Of a DNA stretch of 64,000 nt, positions 1 to 12,553 are shown piece after piece. Origin of the DNA: Citrus sinensis. Its lineage: Eukaryota; Streptophyta; Magnoliopsida; Sapindales; Rutaceae. Each line of letters opens with the position of its first letter. The stretch's first letter is position 1. A program made the translations under genes and the position numbers. The notes beneath the pieces were generated by a model, which worked only from the letters and a program-made list of their open reading frames with translations, was not told where the DNA came from and ran no database searches. Location: the NCBI RefSeq assembly GCF_022201045.2, contig NC_068557.1:13204501-13268500 (forward strand), given 5' to 3'.

Positions 1-1045
1 TCATGATTCAATGGCCATGATCATGTCACGTGGTAATGGTTGGTGAAGCAAATTGTAGGATTCGAACCTTTGTATTTGGGTCAACCCGATCCAACTATTA
101 ACCCGCCAAATCTCAACCGTTTTTTGACCAAATCGGACGATTCACTTGATGCCACTTGTAGTGTTGACTTTTGAAGTTTGACCAACTGTTCAATCTTGAT
201 CTAACGGCTGTAAGAAGTGTATGCATACAGTTTATGATGGAACACAAAACACTGGATTATAAATGTATTTTTCCATAAATAGAGTCTCATTTTTATGTTT
301 TGAGCATCTCTCTTCTTCTTAATGTCTCTCAATTTCCTTGTAATCTTGTTTTTCAGGTGTGTTTTAATATTTTGCATAATTATTTTTATAAATAAATTTA
401 GTTTTATTTTCAATTTTAGTTGTTTTTATTCCTTTTAATTATGAGTAATTTAATTTTAATAATTATTTATACTTCAATTATGCTTAGCTAAATAATAATA
501 GTTAGGGTAAGGTGAAACTCTTAGAAAATAAATATGATTGAAACAAATTCTATTTTTAATTAAATAAATTAAATAATTTTCTATTTAATTTTATACATAT
601 TTTATATTTTGAAATTTTGATTTATTGTAGACAAACAAGGGAGTTTGACACAATAAATTCTTAATATCTTAATATAAGGTATGATAAAATGATATTTTGA
701 TTTATTGTAGACAAATTAAATTTTGACACAATAAATACTTAATTCATAATAAAATTTAGGGGAAAATAATAATAATTTATACAATTAATCTTTTGGGCAT
801 TAAATCTAAAAAAAGGCAAAAAAAATTTATTAAATTTTATTTACTACTAAGAGTGAATCTATAACCGTAACTAATTCAATTTCATATTTTCATTTTAATT
901 AAGATGCATAAGTTTTATTTTCATTTTTAGATAAAGTAAAATAAACAGCTTAAATTTTTTCTCTGTGGATCGACCTCGAATTCACCAAGTTATAATATAA
1001 CAAGACACTTTTATACTTGAGAGTTAGAAATCACTTTTAAATTGT
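1..1045 (+). repeat. TE-A left LTR (partial)
   Basis: This stretch matches 7432-8490 in direct orientation; for example the opening bases TCATGATTCAATGGCC recur at 7432. It also ends in the same block, GGATCGACCTCG...ATAATATAACAAGACAC. The 5' part of the LTR lies outside the window. I see no tRNA-Asp binding site after it, because the element continues directly into an inverted block. The LTR contains an imperfect internal duplication around the two TTTATTGTAGACAAA copies near 620-715. Divergence from the right copy is substantial, so the element is old. The 3' boundary is approximate. Confidence 0.7.
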
Positions 1046-1057
1046 ATTATATTTTTA

Positions 1058-2150
1058 ATCCATGTTGTGAGCTTTAGGTCAATGACTCCCAGATCAGTTG
1101 GCCTTAGGGCACTAGGTGTTGAAACACCTATACATACTTAATTACTCGAGTTTCTAATAAATAAGTAAACAATATATCTATAACTCATGTAGCGAGCTTT
1201 GGGCCAGTGACTCCTAGATTAATTGGCCTTAGGGCATTAGATGTTGAAACACTCCTATGGATTTAATTACTTGGGTTCTAGATATGGCAAAATTAAACAC
1301 ATTTAAACAAATTTTTTTTTTCTTTTTTGTAATATACACTTTCTACTACCTTAGATATTATCCCTGATAAATCAAAAGAATTAAATGCTGCAAAATTTTT
1401 AACTTACAACCCACTAGTATGTGTCATAGTGTGTGTGTGAAGAATGATTCAATAATACATGTTAAATGAGTAAACAATTAAATGACTTAATAACCAATTG
1501 GAGAGTTCACAAATTTGAGTAATTCAAATAAAAGGGAACAAAAACAACTTACTATGAATTTCAAAATTAACATATAATACAACATGATTATTAGGATGCG
1601 TCTCAAAAGTCATAACTCTTTATATAGCCATCCTAGACAATTTTTTTTTTTGGTTTTTTTTCAAAGAAAAAGAAAAAAAACACACATATTTAAAAATACA
1701 CATCAACTATCCCCTCCCCCCAACCTAATCTAAACATTATTTCAACATTTTATAATTTTACAGATATGCATACAAAAAAAAAAGAAAGAAATAATAAAAG
1801 AGAAAAAATAATGAAAGAAGACGCAGGGGAGATCTCACATAAACTCGATGCAGAAGCTTAAAAGAAGATGGCAAAGAACAAGCAAATGTTAAATTTTTTT
1901 TAATAAAACTCTAAGATTAAGAAGATGCATTTCTAAAGGTTATGCACTCTTTATATCCGGCCATCTTCGACTCAAATTAGTCCAAAGTTAGTCTTTACAG
2001 CAAAACTATATAAAAACATCACTAGGACTAAGATATTCCACAATTATCAATTATTCACTCCCCCAACCTGAACAAGATATTATCGTCAATGTTTTAAAAG
2101 GAAAGAGGAAGAGTTTATAAGACATCACATGAACACTACAACAAAAAATA
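1058..2150 (-). repeat. TE-A inverted 3' noncoding region (left arm)
   Basis: This is minus-oriented 3' noncoding sequence of the element, lying downstream of the LOG-like remnant. It opens with two tandem copies (about 1058-1158 and 1179-1279) of a unit with the core CAGTGACTCC...GGCCTTAGGGCA...TGTTGAAACAC. Bases from about 1184 to 2045 are the reverse complement, with scattered changes, of about 5930-6735. The arm holds the element's AAGATG...CATCTTC motif (about 1920-1975), which is also found in the 3' regions of TE-C and TE-E. No ORF is supported here. Confidence 0.65.
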
Positions 2151-2151
2151 T

Positions 2152-2805
2152 TTACAAACGGAGAGTTAAATCTAATTTACGCTTCTTACTACTGCTATTG
2201 CTACCATCATCAGTTGACCAATCTAGCGCTAAGTCTTGGGATCTGGCTCTGGTGTATAACCTTGTGAAAAATCAAGTAACTCATTAGCAGTAGAAGTACA
2301 AATAAAGAGTTTTTTTACAGTGTGTGAAACAAAATGATTCTTAATTGCATGGTTAATAAAAGTTAGCAAGCCATCATAAAAATTATTAACATTTAACAAA
2401 CCGATGAGTTTTTGATAAATGTCCAAATGAGCTCAAGATGCAAATGTAATTAGTGCCTCAAGAGTTGTAAGATCTCCTGACAAGAAAATAAAAGCATCAA
2501 CATGATTTAACATTTCAGATATTTTCTCTTGCATACTTGATACCACTAATTCTTCTCCAATTGGTAAGCCAGACAGGCATCCTAGAGGTTTAATGGCTTT
2601 TGGGATAATGCCTAATACTTGACTTCTTTTAGTAAAAGCAGCTTCTGAGACAAGTCTTGATAACCCTCGTTCACCTCCTCCATATACAAGGTGTAGTTTC
2701 CTTTCTACTATGATACGACCAAGATCTACAGCTGCCTGAATGAATTCCTTGTACTTCCCATAGTGAAACCTAGAAAGCACACAAATATTTTTGAATTGTC
2801 AAACA
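2152..2805 (-). pseudogene. LOG-like ORF remnant of TE-A
   Basis: Minus-strand remnant of the LOG-like (Rossmann-fold, 'lysine decarboxylase' superfamily) ORF that also occurs in TE-C and TE-E. Visible blocks are LHLVYGGG, QVLGIIPKAIKPLG, SSMQEKISEM, SGDLTTLEAL, KLIGLLNVNNFYDG and a C-terminal KKRKLDLTLRL ending in TAA at 2152-2154. Breaks are a TGG-to-TGA nonsense change between the TLEAL and GLLNVNNFYDG blocks and at least one stop near 2230. The normal N-terminal ATG context is lost, and similarity starts near 2805 at an ICVLS-like block. The canonical motif PGGxGTxxE reads SGDLTTLEA here. This is the most diverged of the three copies, yet its tail is identical to the others in the LDLTLRL heptapeptide. 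Confidence 0.75.
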
Positions 2806-2944
2806 AACAAGCTTAAGCAAGAAAAATAATGCTAAAAAAATGTATGGTGTGCATCATTCGAGAAAAAAATCAAACAATCAAACAACAAAATAATAGTAAA
2901 AGAAAATAACAAAAACAAAAAAAAAGTCACCCATTAAAGACTTA

Positions 2945-3172
2945 ATCAAGATTTGGTGGGTCACCCAAATTGATTTCACTGTCTTCTTCACATGGTTGAT
3001 GTTCCAGATATGATTTTAATATTTGACCATTAACTTTAAATATGACATCGTTATTTGGATTCTTAATTTCTATGGCCCCATATGAATATACATTTTTTAC
3101 AACAAATGAGTCACTCTATTTTGACTTTAACTTTCTTGGAAACAAATGAAGATGAGAATTACAAAGCAACAC
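2945..3172 (-). pseudogene. TE-A integrase C-terminal remnant
   Basis: The reverse strand reads a decayed integrase C-terminus. It includes a HGAIEIKNP-like block, FKVNGQ, and a terminal EINLGDPPNL matching the EINLSDPP ends of TE-C and TE-E integrases. It joins directly to reverse-transcriptase sequence near 3172, so RNase H and the integrase core were deleted. It lies between the LOG remnant and the RT remnant, in the order expected for the minus-oriented element. Confidence 0.6.
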
Positions 3173-4235
3173 TTTTTGACCAATCAAACTTTCTCCAAAT
3201 TATCAAGGCAATTATCAAAAGAATTCCCAAACACAATTAAATCATCCATAAAGACCTCTAAACAATGTTCAACCATATTACAAAAATGCTTAGCATACAT
3301 CGTAGAAATGTTGCAGGAGCATTACAAAGCCCAAATGGCATTCTTTTAAATGCAAATGTTCCAAATGGACATGTAAGTGTAGTATTTTCTTGTCCTCAAG
3401 TGGCATAAGAATTTGATAATAATTTGAATGTCCATCTAAAAAGCAATATTAGAGATGTCTAGCTACTCTTTCTAAGATTTGGTCAAGGAATGGTAATGGA
3501 AAATGATATTTTCTAGTGGCTTTTTTTAACTTTCTCTAATCAATGCACATGCGCCAACTATATATAATTCGTGATGGAATTAATTCATCTTTTTTTATTT
3601 TTAACAACAATTATTCTAGATTTTTTAGGCATTACTTGTGTAAGACTTACCTACTTACTATTAGAAATAAGATAGATAATTCCCACATCAAGCAGTTTAA
3701 GGACTTCTGTTTTGACTATATCTTCCATGCGTTGGTTTAATCTTCTTTGAAATTGTTGACATATTTTAGTATTTTCTTCCAAATTAATTCTATGTGTGCA
3801 AATTAAGGGATTAATGCATTTAATATGATTTAAAGTTCATCCAATTACATTTTTATGCTTTTTAAGAATAGTTAGTACCTTACCTTCTTGGTTGCTTGTT
3901 AAAGTTGAAGAAATCACAACAAGATAAGTTTGTTCTCCTCCAAGAAAAGTATACTTCAATCCTTCAGGCAAATGTTTCAATTCTAGTTTAGGCGCTTCTT
4001 GTTGTTTTGTGTTTACAATAATTCTAAACTTCTTAAATTTTGGTTCTTCATCATAATTTTATAAAGTCTGTACATAATCAAGACATGAATTTATATTAGA
4101 AATATCACGTTCAAGTTGCTTATTTGACTCAATTGAATTAACTAAATAAACATCAGAAAGTTAAGAAAAATCACTTTTTTGAATATTTTCCTCTATACAA
4201 GATTCAAGTAATTCCTTTTGTTCATCAACATCATC
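3173..4235 (-). pseudogene. TE-A inverted protease-linker / reverse transcriptase remnant
   Basis: Reverse-strand fragments match the Ty3/gypsy RT: a FMDDL-type catalytic box near 3240-3260 and PFGTFAFKR near 3345-3370. Upstream of these, near 3900-4020, lies the protease-RT linker (APKLELKHLPEGLKYTFLGGEQT). Many stops and frameshifts are present, and RNase H is missing. The block is inverted relative to the flanking LTR pieces. Short plus-strand ORFs over this stretch are antisense shadows. Confidence 0.6.
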
Positions 4236-4690
4236 TGCTTAGCGAAATAATAATAGTTAGGGTAAGGTGAAACTCTTAGGAAATAAATATGATTTAAAAA
4301 AATTCTATTTTTAATTAAATAAATTAAATTATTTTTTATTTAATTTTATACATATTTTATTTTTTGAACTTTTGATTTATTGTAGACCAAATTTTGGCAC
4401 AATAAATACTTAATCTATAATAAAATTAAGGGGAAAATAATAATAATTTATATAATTAATCTTTTGGGCATTAAATCTAAAAAAAAAGGCAAAAAGAATT
4501 TGTTAAATTTTTATTTACTACTACGAGTAGATTCATAGCCCTAACTAATCCAATTTCATATTTTTATTTAAATTAAGTTGCATTAGTTTTATTTTCATTT
4601 TTAGATAAAATAAAATAACAATTTAAATCTTTTCTCTATGGATCGACCTCGGACTCACCGAGTTATAATATAACAAGACACCCTTATACT
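4236..4690 (+). repeat. TE-A internal LTR 3' fragment
   Basis: Third copy of the 3' part of the TE-A LTR, matching about 486-1015 and 7905-8460. It runs from GCGAAATAATAATAGTTAGGG to the ACAAGACAC...TTATACTT block. It lacks the internal duplicated segment present near 600-720. It precedes a plus-oriented RT remnant, so it is best read as the 5' LTR of a second, truncated copy joined to the inverted block. Confidence 0.6.
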
Positions 4691-4739
4691 TTAGTGGGTA
4701 AATCCTACACAAATAGTGGCTAAAAATATGGAATAATTG

Positions 4740-5890
4740 TTGTTAAAAATGACAAAGGTGAATTAATTTCATCATGAATTACGTCTAGTTGGTGCATGTG
4801 CATTGATTATAGAAAGTTAAATGAAGCCACTAGAAAAGATCATTTTCTATTACCATTCATTGTCCAAATCTTAGAAAGAGTAGCTGGACATCCCTACTAC
4901 TGCTTTATTCAGGTTATTATCAAATTTATATAGCACTTGAGGACTAAGAAAAGACCACGTTTACATTTCCTTTTGGAACATTTGCATTTAAAAGAATGTT
5001 ATTTGGGCTTTGTAATGCTCTTACAACATTTCAACGATGTATGCTGAGCATATTCTGTGATATGGTTGAACATTGTTTAGAGGTCTTTATGGATGATTTA
5101 ACTGTGTTTTAGAATTCTTTTGATGATTGCCTTGATAATTTGGAAAAAGTTTTAAAAGGATGTGTTGAAAAAGAACTCGTGTGGAATTGGAAAATATGTC
5201 ACTACATGGTTACTTCAGTTGTATTTGTTAAAGGGATTGAAGTTGAAAAAGTAAAAATAGAAGTCATATCTAAATTGCCACAACAAAAAATAGTTAAAGA
5301 TGTGCGATCCTTTTTAGGACATGCATGATTTTATAGGAGATTTATAAAAAACTTTAGTGCCATATCTAAATCACTTTGTAACCTTTTATTAAAAGATGCA
5401 CCGTTTGAAGGATTGATCATTATAAAAAATCTTTTGAGAAAATAATTTATCTTTTAACATCTACATCTATTATGCAATCTCCTGACTGGTCTTTGCCTTT
5501 TGAATTAATTTGTGATATAAGTGATTTTGTTGTTGGTGCTATTTTAGAACAAAGAATGGATGATAAACCCTTTATGATTTATTACGCGAGTAAGATTTTG
5601 GATAGTGCTTAAATAAATTCTTCTACAACTGAAAAAAAATTACTTGTTGTGATATTTGCATTAAATAAATTTCGTTCATATTTGCTTGGCTTTATATATG
5701 TTATTTTTATTGACCACGCAGCTGTGATATATTTGATGAGCAAACAGGATGCCAAATCGAGATTAATTTGTTGGATTTATTACTTCAAAAATTTGACCTT
5801 ACTATCAAAGATAAAAAAAGGTGTCAAAAATGTTGTTGCTGATCATTTATCAAGACTCACATTCAAAATCATCACTAACATAAAATTATA
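4740..5890 (+). pseudogene. TE-A reverse transcriptase / RNase H remnant
   Basis: Decayed plus-strand pol. RT blocks include a [15 protein letters not shown] box near 4796-4830, TFPFGTFAFKR near 4960-4993, an FMDD-type box near 5090, and FLGHA near 5310. RNase H follows with IYYASK-like, FALNKFRSYLLG and IDHAAVIYL blocks and ends at VADHLSRL near 5850. At least five in-frame stops and several frameshifts are present. Protease is absent upstream, and integrase and LOG are absent downstream, where 3' noncoding sequence follows at about 5930. Confidence 0.7.
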
Positions 5891-5929
5891 AAGAATTTTA
5901 TAATTTTGAGTCATTTAATTAGTTCTGGT

Positions 5930-7051
5930 GATGTGGAATGTCTTAGTCCTGATAATGTTTTTACAAAGTTTTGCTGTAAAAACTAGTTTAGACTAAATTT
6001 GAGTTGAAGATGCCCGGATATGGAGAGTGCAATCAGCACCTCTAGAAATGCATCTTCTTAATCTTAGAGTTTTATTTTTTTTTAAAAATGTAACATTCAC
6101 TTGTTCTTTGTCATCTTCTTTTAAGCTTCTGCATCGAGTTTTCTTCTTTTATTATTTCTTTTTTTTTTTGTATGCATATCTGTAAAATTATAAAACGTTG
6201 AGATAATGTTTAGATTAGGTTGGGGGTGGGGATAGTTGATGTGTGTTTTTTTTTTAAATACCCTTTTTTTTTCTTTTGTCTAGGATGGCTATATAAAGAG
6301 TTATGACTTTTGAGACACATCCTAATAGTCCTGTTGTATTATATTTTGATTTTGAAATTTATAGGAAGTTGTTTTTGTTCCATTTTTTTTGAATTACTCA
6401 AATTTGTAAACTCTCCAATTGCTTATTAAGTCATTTAATTGTTTACTCATTTAACAGGTATTATTAAATCATTCTTTACACACACACTATGACACATACT
6501 AGTGGGTTGTAAGTTAAAATTTTTGCAGCATTTAATTCTTTTGATTTATTAGGGATAATATCTAAGGTAGTAGAAATTGTATATTGCAAAAAAAAAAAAG
6601 AAAAATTGAATGTGTTTAATTTTGCTATATCTAGAACATGAGTAATTAAGTTCGTAGGGGTGTTTCAACACCTAGTGCCCTAAGACCAATTAATCTGGGA
6701 GTCACTGGCCTAAAACTCACTACATTAGTTAAAAATGTGATATTTTAAAATATGTACGAATAATCTACTTCCTAAAGAGAAAATTTCTAATGAATTTTAG
6801 AACGAAAATGTTGTTTTTCTTTCAATGAAGCCTCATAAGTATTATGTTAATTATTTGACCACAAAAAAAGTTTGTTGATATTTTGGATAATGAGTAAACA
6901 ACAAAGAGGTAAAGAAATCTGCGAAAGTTTATTTATTTGGCAGTTTAAAGGATACATGAAAAACTATTAACTTGCATGTGAATTTTGTAAATCTTAATTT
7001 ATTATAATGTTTTAATTGCTAGAGGCTAGCAATAAACTGGTTAGGGGGGTG
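5930..7051 (+). repeat. TE-A 3' noncoding region (right arm) and polypurine tract
   Basis: Bases 5930-6735 are the inverted counterpart of about 1184-2045. The arm carries the AAGATG...CATCTTC motif (about 6010-6060), and a TTGGGGGTGGGGA purine run lies near 6220. The polypurine tract GGTTAGGGGGGTG at 7039-7051 directly precedes the right LTR. No coding potential is seen. Confidence 0.6.
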
Positions 7052-8490
7052 TGATTAGTATTAAAAATTATTTGATTATCAAGCGATAAATAATATCATT
7101 TTGTGCTTATATTATAATTTATATTTGTGTTTATTCAATAAATTAGGGATTATTAATTATATCTTAATTATATTTAATTTTGTGTATTTTTGTGTGTTTA
7201 CTAGGTAAAATATTAAATTCACGTAATTCGAGGTTCCAAACAGATAAACGAATGTCCAATTTGGATTCCGTAGTTCCAAAAATCTTAAGATGAGTCAAGA
7301 TCGACTCAAAATTGAGCTTGTACAAAAAGTTAACTTTTTCTGTTGATCGAGCACTGATTGGATGATAAAATGAGCTTATAATAGATATGAGTGCATTTGA
7401 TAGCTGTCAATTTCGACTAAATCTCAACAATTCATGATTCAATGGCCACGATCGTGCTACGTGACAATGGTTTGTAAAGCAAGTTGTAGGATCTGAACCC
7501 TTGTATTCGAGTCGACCCGATCAAACTATTAACCCGCCAAATCTCAACTGTTCTTTGACCAAATCGGATCCTTCACATGATGCCAATTGTAATGTTGACT
7601 TTTGAAGTTTGACCAGCTGTTGGATCTTGATTTAATGGCTGTGCGGAGAGCATGCATATAGCGTATGATGAACCACAAAACACTGGGTTATAAATGTATT
7701 TTTCCACAAATAGAGCCTCATTTTTATGTTTTGAGCATCTCTCTTCTTCTCAATTTCTCTCAATTTTCCTGTAATCTTGTTTTTCAAGTGTGTTTTAATA
7801 TTTTGCATAATTATTTTTATAAATAAATATAGTTTTATTTTCAATTTTAGTTGTTTTTATTCCTTTTAATTATGAGTAATTTAATTTTAATTATGCTCAG
7901 CTAAATAATAATAGTTAGGGTCAGGTGAAACTCTTAAGAAATAAATATGAATGAAACAAATTCTATTTTTAATTAAACAAATTAAATTATTTTCAATTTA
8001 ATTTATACATATTTTATATTTTGAAATTTTGATTTATTGTAGACAAACAAGTGAGTTTGGGACAATAAATTCTTAATGTCTTAATATAAGATATGATAAA
8101 ACTGTATTTTGACTTGTTGTAGATAAATTAAATTTTGGCATAATAAATACTTAATCCATAATAAAATTAAGGAGAAAAAAAATAGTTTATAATTAATATT
8201 TTGGGGAGAAAAAATAATAGTTTATATAATTAATATTTTGGGCATTAAATCTAAAAAAATGGCAAAAAGAATTTATTAAATTTATTTACTACTACGAGTG
8301 GATCCATAGCCCTAACTAATTCAATTTCAAATTTTCATTTAAATTAAGTTGCACAAGTTTTATTTTTATTTTTAGATAAAGTAAAATAAATAATTTAAAT
8401 CTTTTCTTTGTGGATCGACCTCGGACTTACTGAGCTATAATATAACAAGACACTCTTATACTTGGTAGTTAGAAATCACTTTTAAGTTGT
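7052..8490 (+). repeat. TE-A right LTR
   Basis: The LTR starts TGATTAGTATT immediately after the polypurine tract. From 7432 onward it matches the left LTR (1-1045). The 3' end is placed near the last shared bases (TTAGAAATCACTTTTAA) and is uncertain by a few tens of bases. I could not define a target-site duplication because the left LTR start is outside the window. Confidence 0.65.
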
Positions 8491-8689
8491 GTTAAATTTA
8501 TATGTCTATAATTTTTCATTAAAAAAAATAATATCTTATACAAATAAAAGCATGCAATTCCACAACTCAACATAAAAAATAATCTATAATTTGTTTCATA
8601 TGCATTGCACCCAAAATTACTCTTATACACACACACATAAAATAAAAAAGTTGTAATTTTTCATAATTTTTTTTTTAAAATTTAGGATT

Positions 8690-8835
8690 GGGTTAGGTAG
8701 GGCCGGAATCCTTATCTAAATTTGATCGGACCCTACTTTTGTAGTCCGAACCCAACCCAAAACCCATAAATTCGGGTTAAAATTTCTAAAAATTCGGATC
8801 GGGTGAATATACCCAAAATTCATCGGCATCCCTGT
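8690..8835. mobile_element. hAT-type element fragment upstream of lipoyl synthase
   Basis: A short stretch with alternating CCCGAACC / GGTTCGGG-type words. It ends in TTCATCGGCATCCCTG, close to the terminal inverted repeat used by the two better-defined hAT elements in this window (TAGGGATGGCAAT and its complement). Only one end is recognisable and no 8-bp duplication was found, so it is a truncated copy at best. It ends about 110 bp before the lipoyl synthase start codon. Bases 8491-8689 hold AT-rich sequence with nothing recognisable. Confidence 0.35.
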
Positions 8836-8942
8836 TACCAACCACCTTAACGAATCTCCATATCTTCTTCCCGTTCCCTCACAATCTCTAATTTTCTCTC
8901 TCTAAAGCTTCCCAGCCACCAGAGAGAGAAAAAAAATCGGCC

Positions 8943-11293
8943 ATGCGATCGCGGTTCACATTAGCCCTAGCTCGCACTTTAACAAGCAGAACGAGACCGT
9001 TTTCATCGTCAGCACAAACCCCACCAACCGAACGGCCCACCAAATTCCCCCAAACTCTCGCGGGCCTCCGTGCCCGCCTGGCCTCCGAGTCACCCGCCCT
9101 CTCCGATTTCATCGACCTCCAAAGCAACAGTTCGTACTCCGTCGAAGTTGGAACCAAAAAGAAGCCCCTTCCCAAGCCCAAATGGATGAAGGAATCGATC
9201 CCCGGCGGCGATAAATACGTTCAGATTAAGAAAAAATTGCGCGAGTTGAAGCTTCACACTGTTTGTGAAGAGGCCAAGTGCCCAAATTTGGGGGAGTGTT
9301 GGTCTGGCGGCGAGACGGGCACTGCAACGGCCACAATTATGATCTTGGGCGATACCTGTACTCGCGGTTGCAGGTAATTGTTCGGATTTATTAAATGGCA
9401 CCTTTGTTCATAGGAATTTGGAATTTGTGTTAATTAGGTTGGATTGTTTGGAAAATTAAGGTTTTGCAATGTGAAGACGTCGCGTGCACCTCCACCACCT
9501 GACCCAGACGAGCCTACTAATGTTGCTGAGGCAATTGCGTCCTGGGGTTTGGATTATGTGGTGATTACTAGTGTTGATAGAGATGATTTAGCTGATCAGG
9601 GAAGTGGGCATTTTGCTCAGACGGTGCGGAAGTTGAAAGAATTGAAGCCGAATATGCTTATTGAAGCATTGGGTATGAATTCTTAGTATGTGAGTGTCTT
9701 TGTTGTATATATTGTAATTAATTCTGCCTGCATTCTATTAATGGTGTAGTTCCTGATTTTCGCGGAAACAACGGCTGTGTGCGGGAAGTTGCCAAGTCAG
9801 GGTTGAATGTCTTTGCTCATAATATTGAGACGGTTGAAGAGCTTCAAAGTGCTGTGAGGGATCACCGTGCTAATTTTAAGCAATCCTTGGACGTTCTAAT
9901 GATGGCCAAAGACTATGTTCCTGCTGGAACACTCACCAAGACCTCAATAATGTTGGGTTGTGGGGAAACACCTGATCAAGTTGTGAGTACAATGGAGAAG
10001 GTGAGAGCAGCAGGTGTTGATGTAATGACATTTGGTCAATATATGAGGCCATCAAAGCGACATATGCCCGTGTCTGAATACATCACCCCTGAGGCTTTTG
10101 AGAGGTATCGAGCACTTGGCATGGAAATGGTAAGCGGCAGCGGACCTTAAAAGTATTTTCATTTTGGTAGTCACCTTTTTTGTTTTATGTACGAATTGTT
10201 TGGTAAATGTAAAATTGTCAACCTATTGATATCACTTGAATACTGTTTCCTAATTTTTTTTTTAAAAAATGATATCAGTTGAGGTCGGAATTACTTGGAA
10301 GCTTGTTTGCAATTAATTGTCATTGTGTGTGTGATGTGGGATAAGGTTGTGTTTGTGTTTGATATTAATACGCTGGTATTCTAATTTGAAGGAAGTCTTG
10401 GTCACTGAGTTTGTTTGGCAACCAAAGTTTTGTTGTGTGTGTTTGCCGTTGTGCTTTGGACATATAATTGATATTCCATTGTCATGGTGACCTAGTAGAT
10501 CCAAAACCTTTCACCTTTTCAGGAAAGGTTATAGCAAGAAAGGTCTCATCTTTTTCACTTGCATCACTGATGTAACCAGTATAGCTGTATAATGCTTGCC
10601 AACTTTGGGTGGTTATCCACGGGTTTTTATGCTCTCGATTGTGCCCTTTATATCTGTTATTGACAATGAGATTGGTTATGGTCTCTTCCACCTTCCACTT
10701 GTCCATTCAGGACATGATCTTATTTTTCTGTTAATGACTCGTATAAGTCTTGCCAAACTTTCGGGCTTTGCACTCTGATTTTACTTGTATGTTTGCCGAC
10801 TTTATATTATTGGCTTAAACGGATGGTGTAAATTTGATTGCTTGCTTAAAGAAATTCATCGTGTTGTGTCCTTTACAGTGTGGGGTTCTTATGTACCATT
10901 CTTATAACAAATAACAGGTAGCATTTTATGACTTGTAAGATCATGATCCCTTCAATGATGACTTTGGGTGGGATTTTATGAATGTTGTTAAAATCTTTTA
11001 TATAAACATGAACTAATTGCTTCTTCTCGAACTTGTAATGTGTGCCAAATTAACAACAGTTTTGAAATTCCTAAATGATTGAAGCGTGTTCATCTATTAT
11101 TAATTTTTTTTTAAAATTTCGTTTATCAATTATATAATGCAGAGTTGTGATTGTAACATTTCAAAATTCATGCTTGTGTAAACAGGGATTTCGCTATGTG
11201 GCATCTGGTCCCATGGTCAGGTCATCATACAAGGCAGGTGAATTCTACATCAAATCTATGATAGAATCTGATCGGGCTGCAACTTCTTCTTAG
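8943..11293 (+). CDS. LIP1: Lipoyl synthase, mitochondrial type (4 exons)
   Basis: Radical-SAM lipoyl synthase inserts two sulfurs into protein-bound octanoyl groups, making the lipoyl cofactor of pyruvate and 2-oxoglutarate dehydrogenases and of glycine decarboxylase H protein. Exons read as 8943-9373, 9461-9672, 9750-10129 and 11186-11293; all three introns are GT-AG and the frame is kept throughout, giving 376 residues, normal for the plant family. The first ~35 residues are Arg/Ser/Thr-rich without acidic residues, as in a mitochondrial presequence. Both Fe-S ligand sets are present: C108-x4-C113-x5-C119 (auxiliary cluster) and C139-x3-C143-x2-C146 (SAM cluster). The SAM set is split between exons 1 and 2. 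The C-terminal RSSY (353-356), whose serine binds the auxiliary cluster in this family, is intact. Wording such as [14 protein letters not shown] fits the mitochondrial rather than plastid paralogue. No lesion is seen. Confidence 0.95.
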
Positions 11294-11864
11294 CTGCCCA
11301 TCTCCTGATGAACCTTTATCTAATTTTTCCATCTATATAAAACATGAATCCATCCATCAGTTTATTGTTGGAATGATTACTTTCATTTATCTAATAAGCA
11401 TTAGAATAAATCTGGAGCAGATTGGTTAATATAGAATAGAATACATAGGCTGTACCAGAGATTCCCAGTTTGGCCCGTATTTTAGGTTGTACTAGATTGA
11501 CCTCAAATGGGTGCGGTGCTATTGTTTAACTTTAATATGTTCCAATTGTATATGGATATTGTTGTAATTAGTATTATTATTATTTTTTTCTGTGGTATGA
11601 TGGAATCCACTTCTTTTGGAATTTCATTTTCAAGTATGGGTAATTATCCCCTTACCACCTATTTTTTCTAGCTTTTTCAAAAATACAAATTTTTTTTTTT
11701 TTTTTTTTTTGCAGTGCTTTACTTGAAATTAACATTTTTTTCACTAGTCCACTCCCATTATAACACTATTAGAACTTTGTTGACATCATAAGAGTAAAAT
11801 TATCATTTCACAACGACATTGCTTGAAGACGGAAGTGGACAGGTGCAAAACAATAACTTCAAGT

Positions 11865-12553
11865 TAGGCTGGGCAATTTAGCCCGACTTTATTTTTGGCC
11901 CGATTGACCTGATCCTAATTTTTAGGGCCTTGACCCGAATTTTTGAGGTTAGGGTCAGGTTAGGGTCAAAATTTTAAGGCCCGAACAAATTTCGGGTCAG
12001 GGTCGGGCTTAAAGCCGACCCGACCCTATTAAAAAAAAATTTAAATTGTGTTTTTATGAGTTTTTATTTGTATAAGACGTGAGTTTTTTTTATTTGTATA
12101 AGACTTTTTTTAATGTTGGGTTGTGGAACTAAATTGTGTGTTTTTATTTGTATAAGACATGAGTTTTTTATTTTTTATGTTGGGTTATTAAATTGAATTG
12201 TGTATGGCTAAAATGGTTGTGGAATTACATTGTATGTTTTTAATTTAATTGCATTGTTGTGTTTTTCATGTTGGATTTTGGAATTGATTTGTGTGTGGGG
12301 TTGAAATGGTTGTGGAAAGTGTAATTGAATTGTGTTTGAAATGGTTGAGGAATTGCCGAATTGGTTGAAATGGTGGTGGGAAATGGGAGGGTTAACTATT
12401 TCGGTAGGGTTGGGTCCAATGTTAACATGATTTGGGCCCGACCCTAACTAAATAGTGTTCGGGGTTTTTTAGGGTCGGATTTCAAATTTTTTTTGATCGG
12501 GTCGGGTAGGGCTTGGCCAAGCCTGAGCCCGACCTGACATTTTGCCATTCCTA
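11865..12553. mobile_element. Non-autonomous hAT element (689 bp)
   Basis: The element starts TAGGCTGGGCAA and ends TTGCCATTCCTA, imperfect terminal inverted repeats of about 12 bp. It is flanked by the exact 8-bp duplication CTTCAAGT (11857-11864 and 12554-12561), the hallmark of hAT insertions. Both subterminal regions are packed with GACCCGA / TCGGGTC words in opposite orientations, the usual transposase-binding layout. There is no coding capacity. It lies about 570 bp downstream of the lipoyl synthase stop codon. Confidence 0.85.

Noticed and set aside
8888..9401. Antisense ORFs over exon 1 of the lipoyl synthase gene
   Set aside because: They are shadows of a GC-richer coding exon whose sense reading is fully explained.
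9370..11190. Lipoyl synthase broken by stops between three ORFs
   Set aside because: All breaks coincide with GT-AG introns that keep the frame and restore the family sequence, so it is a normal spliced gene.
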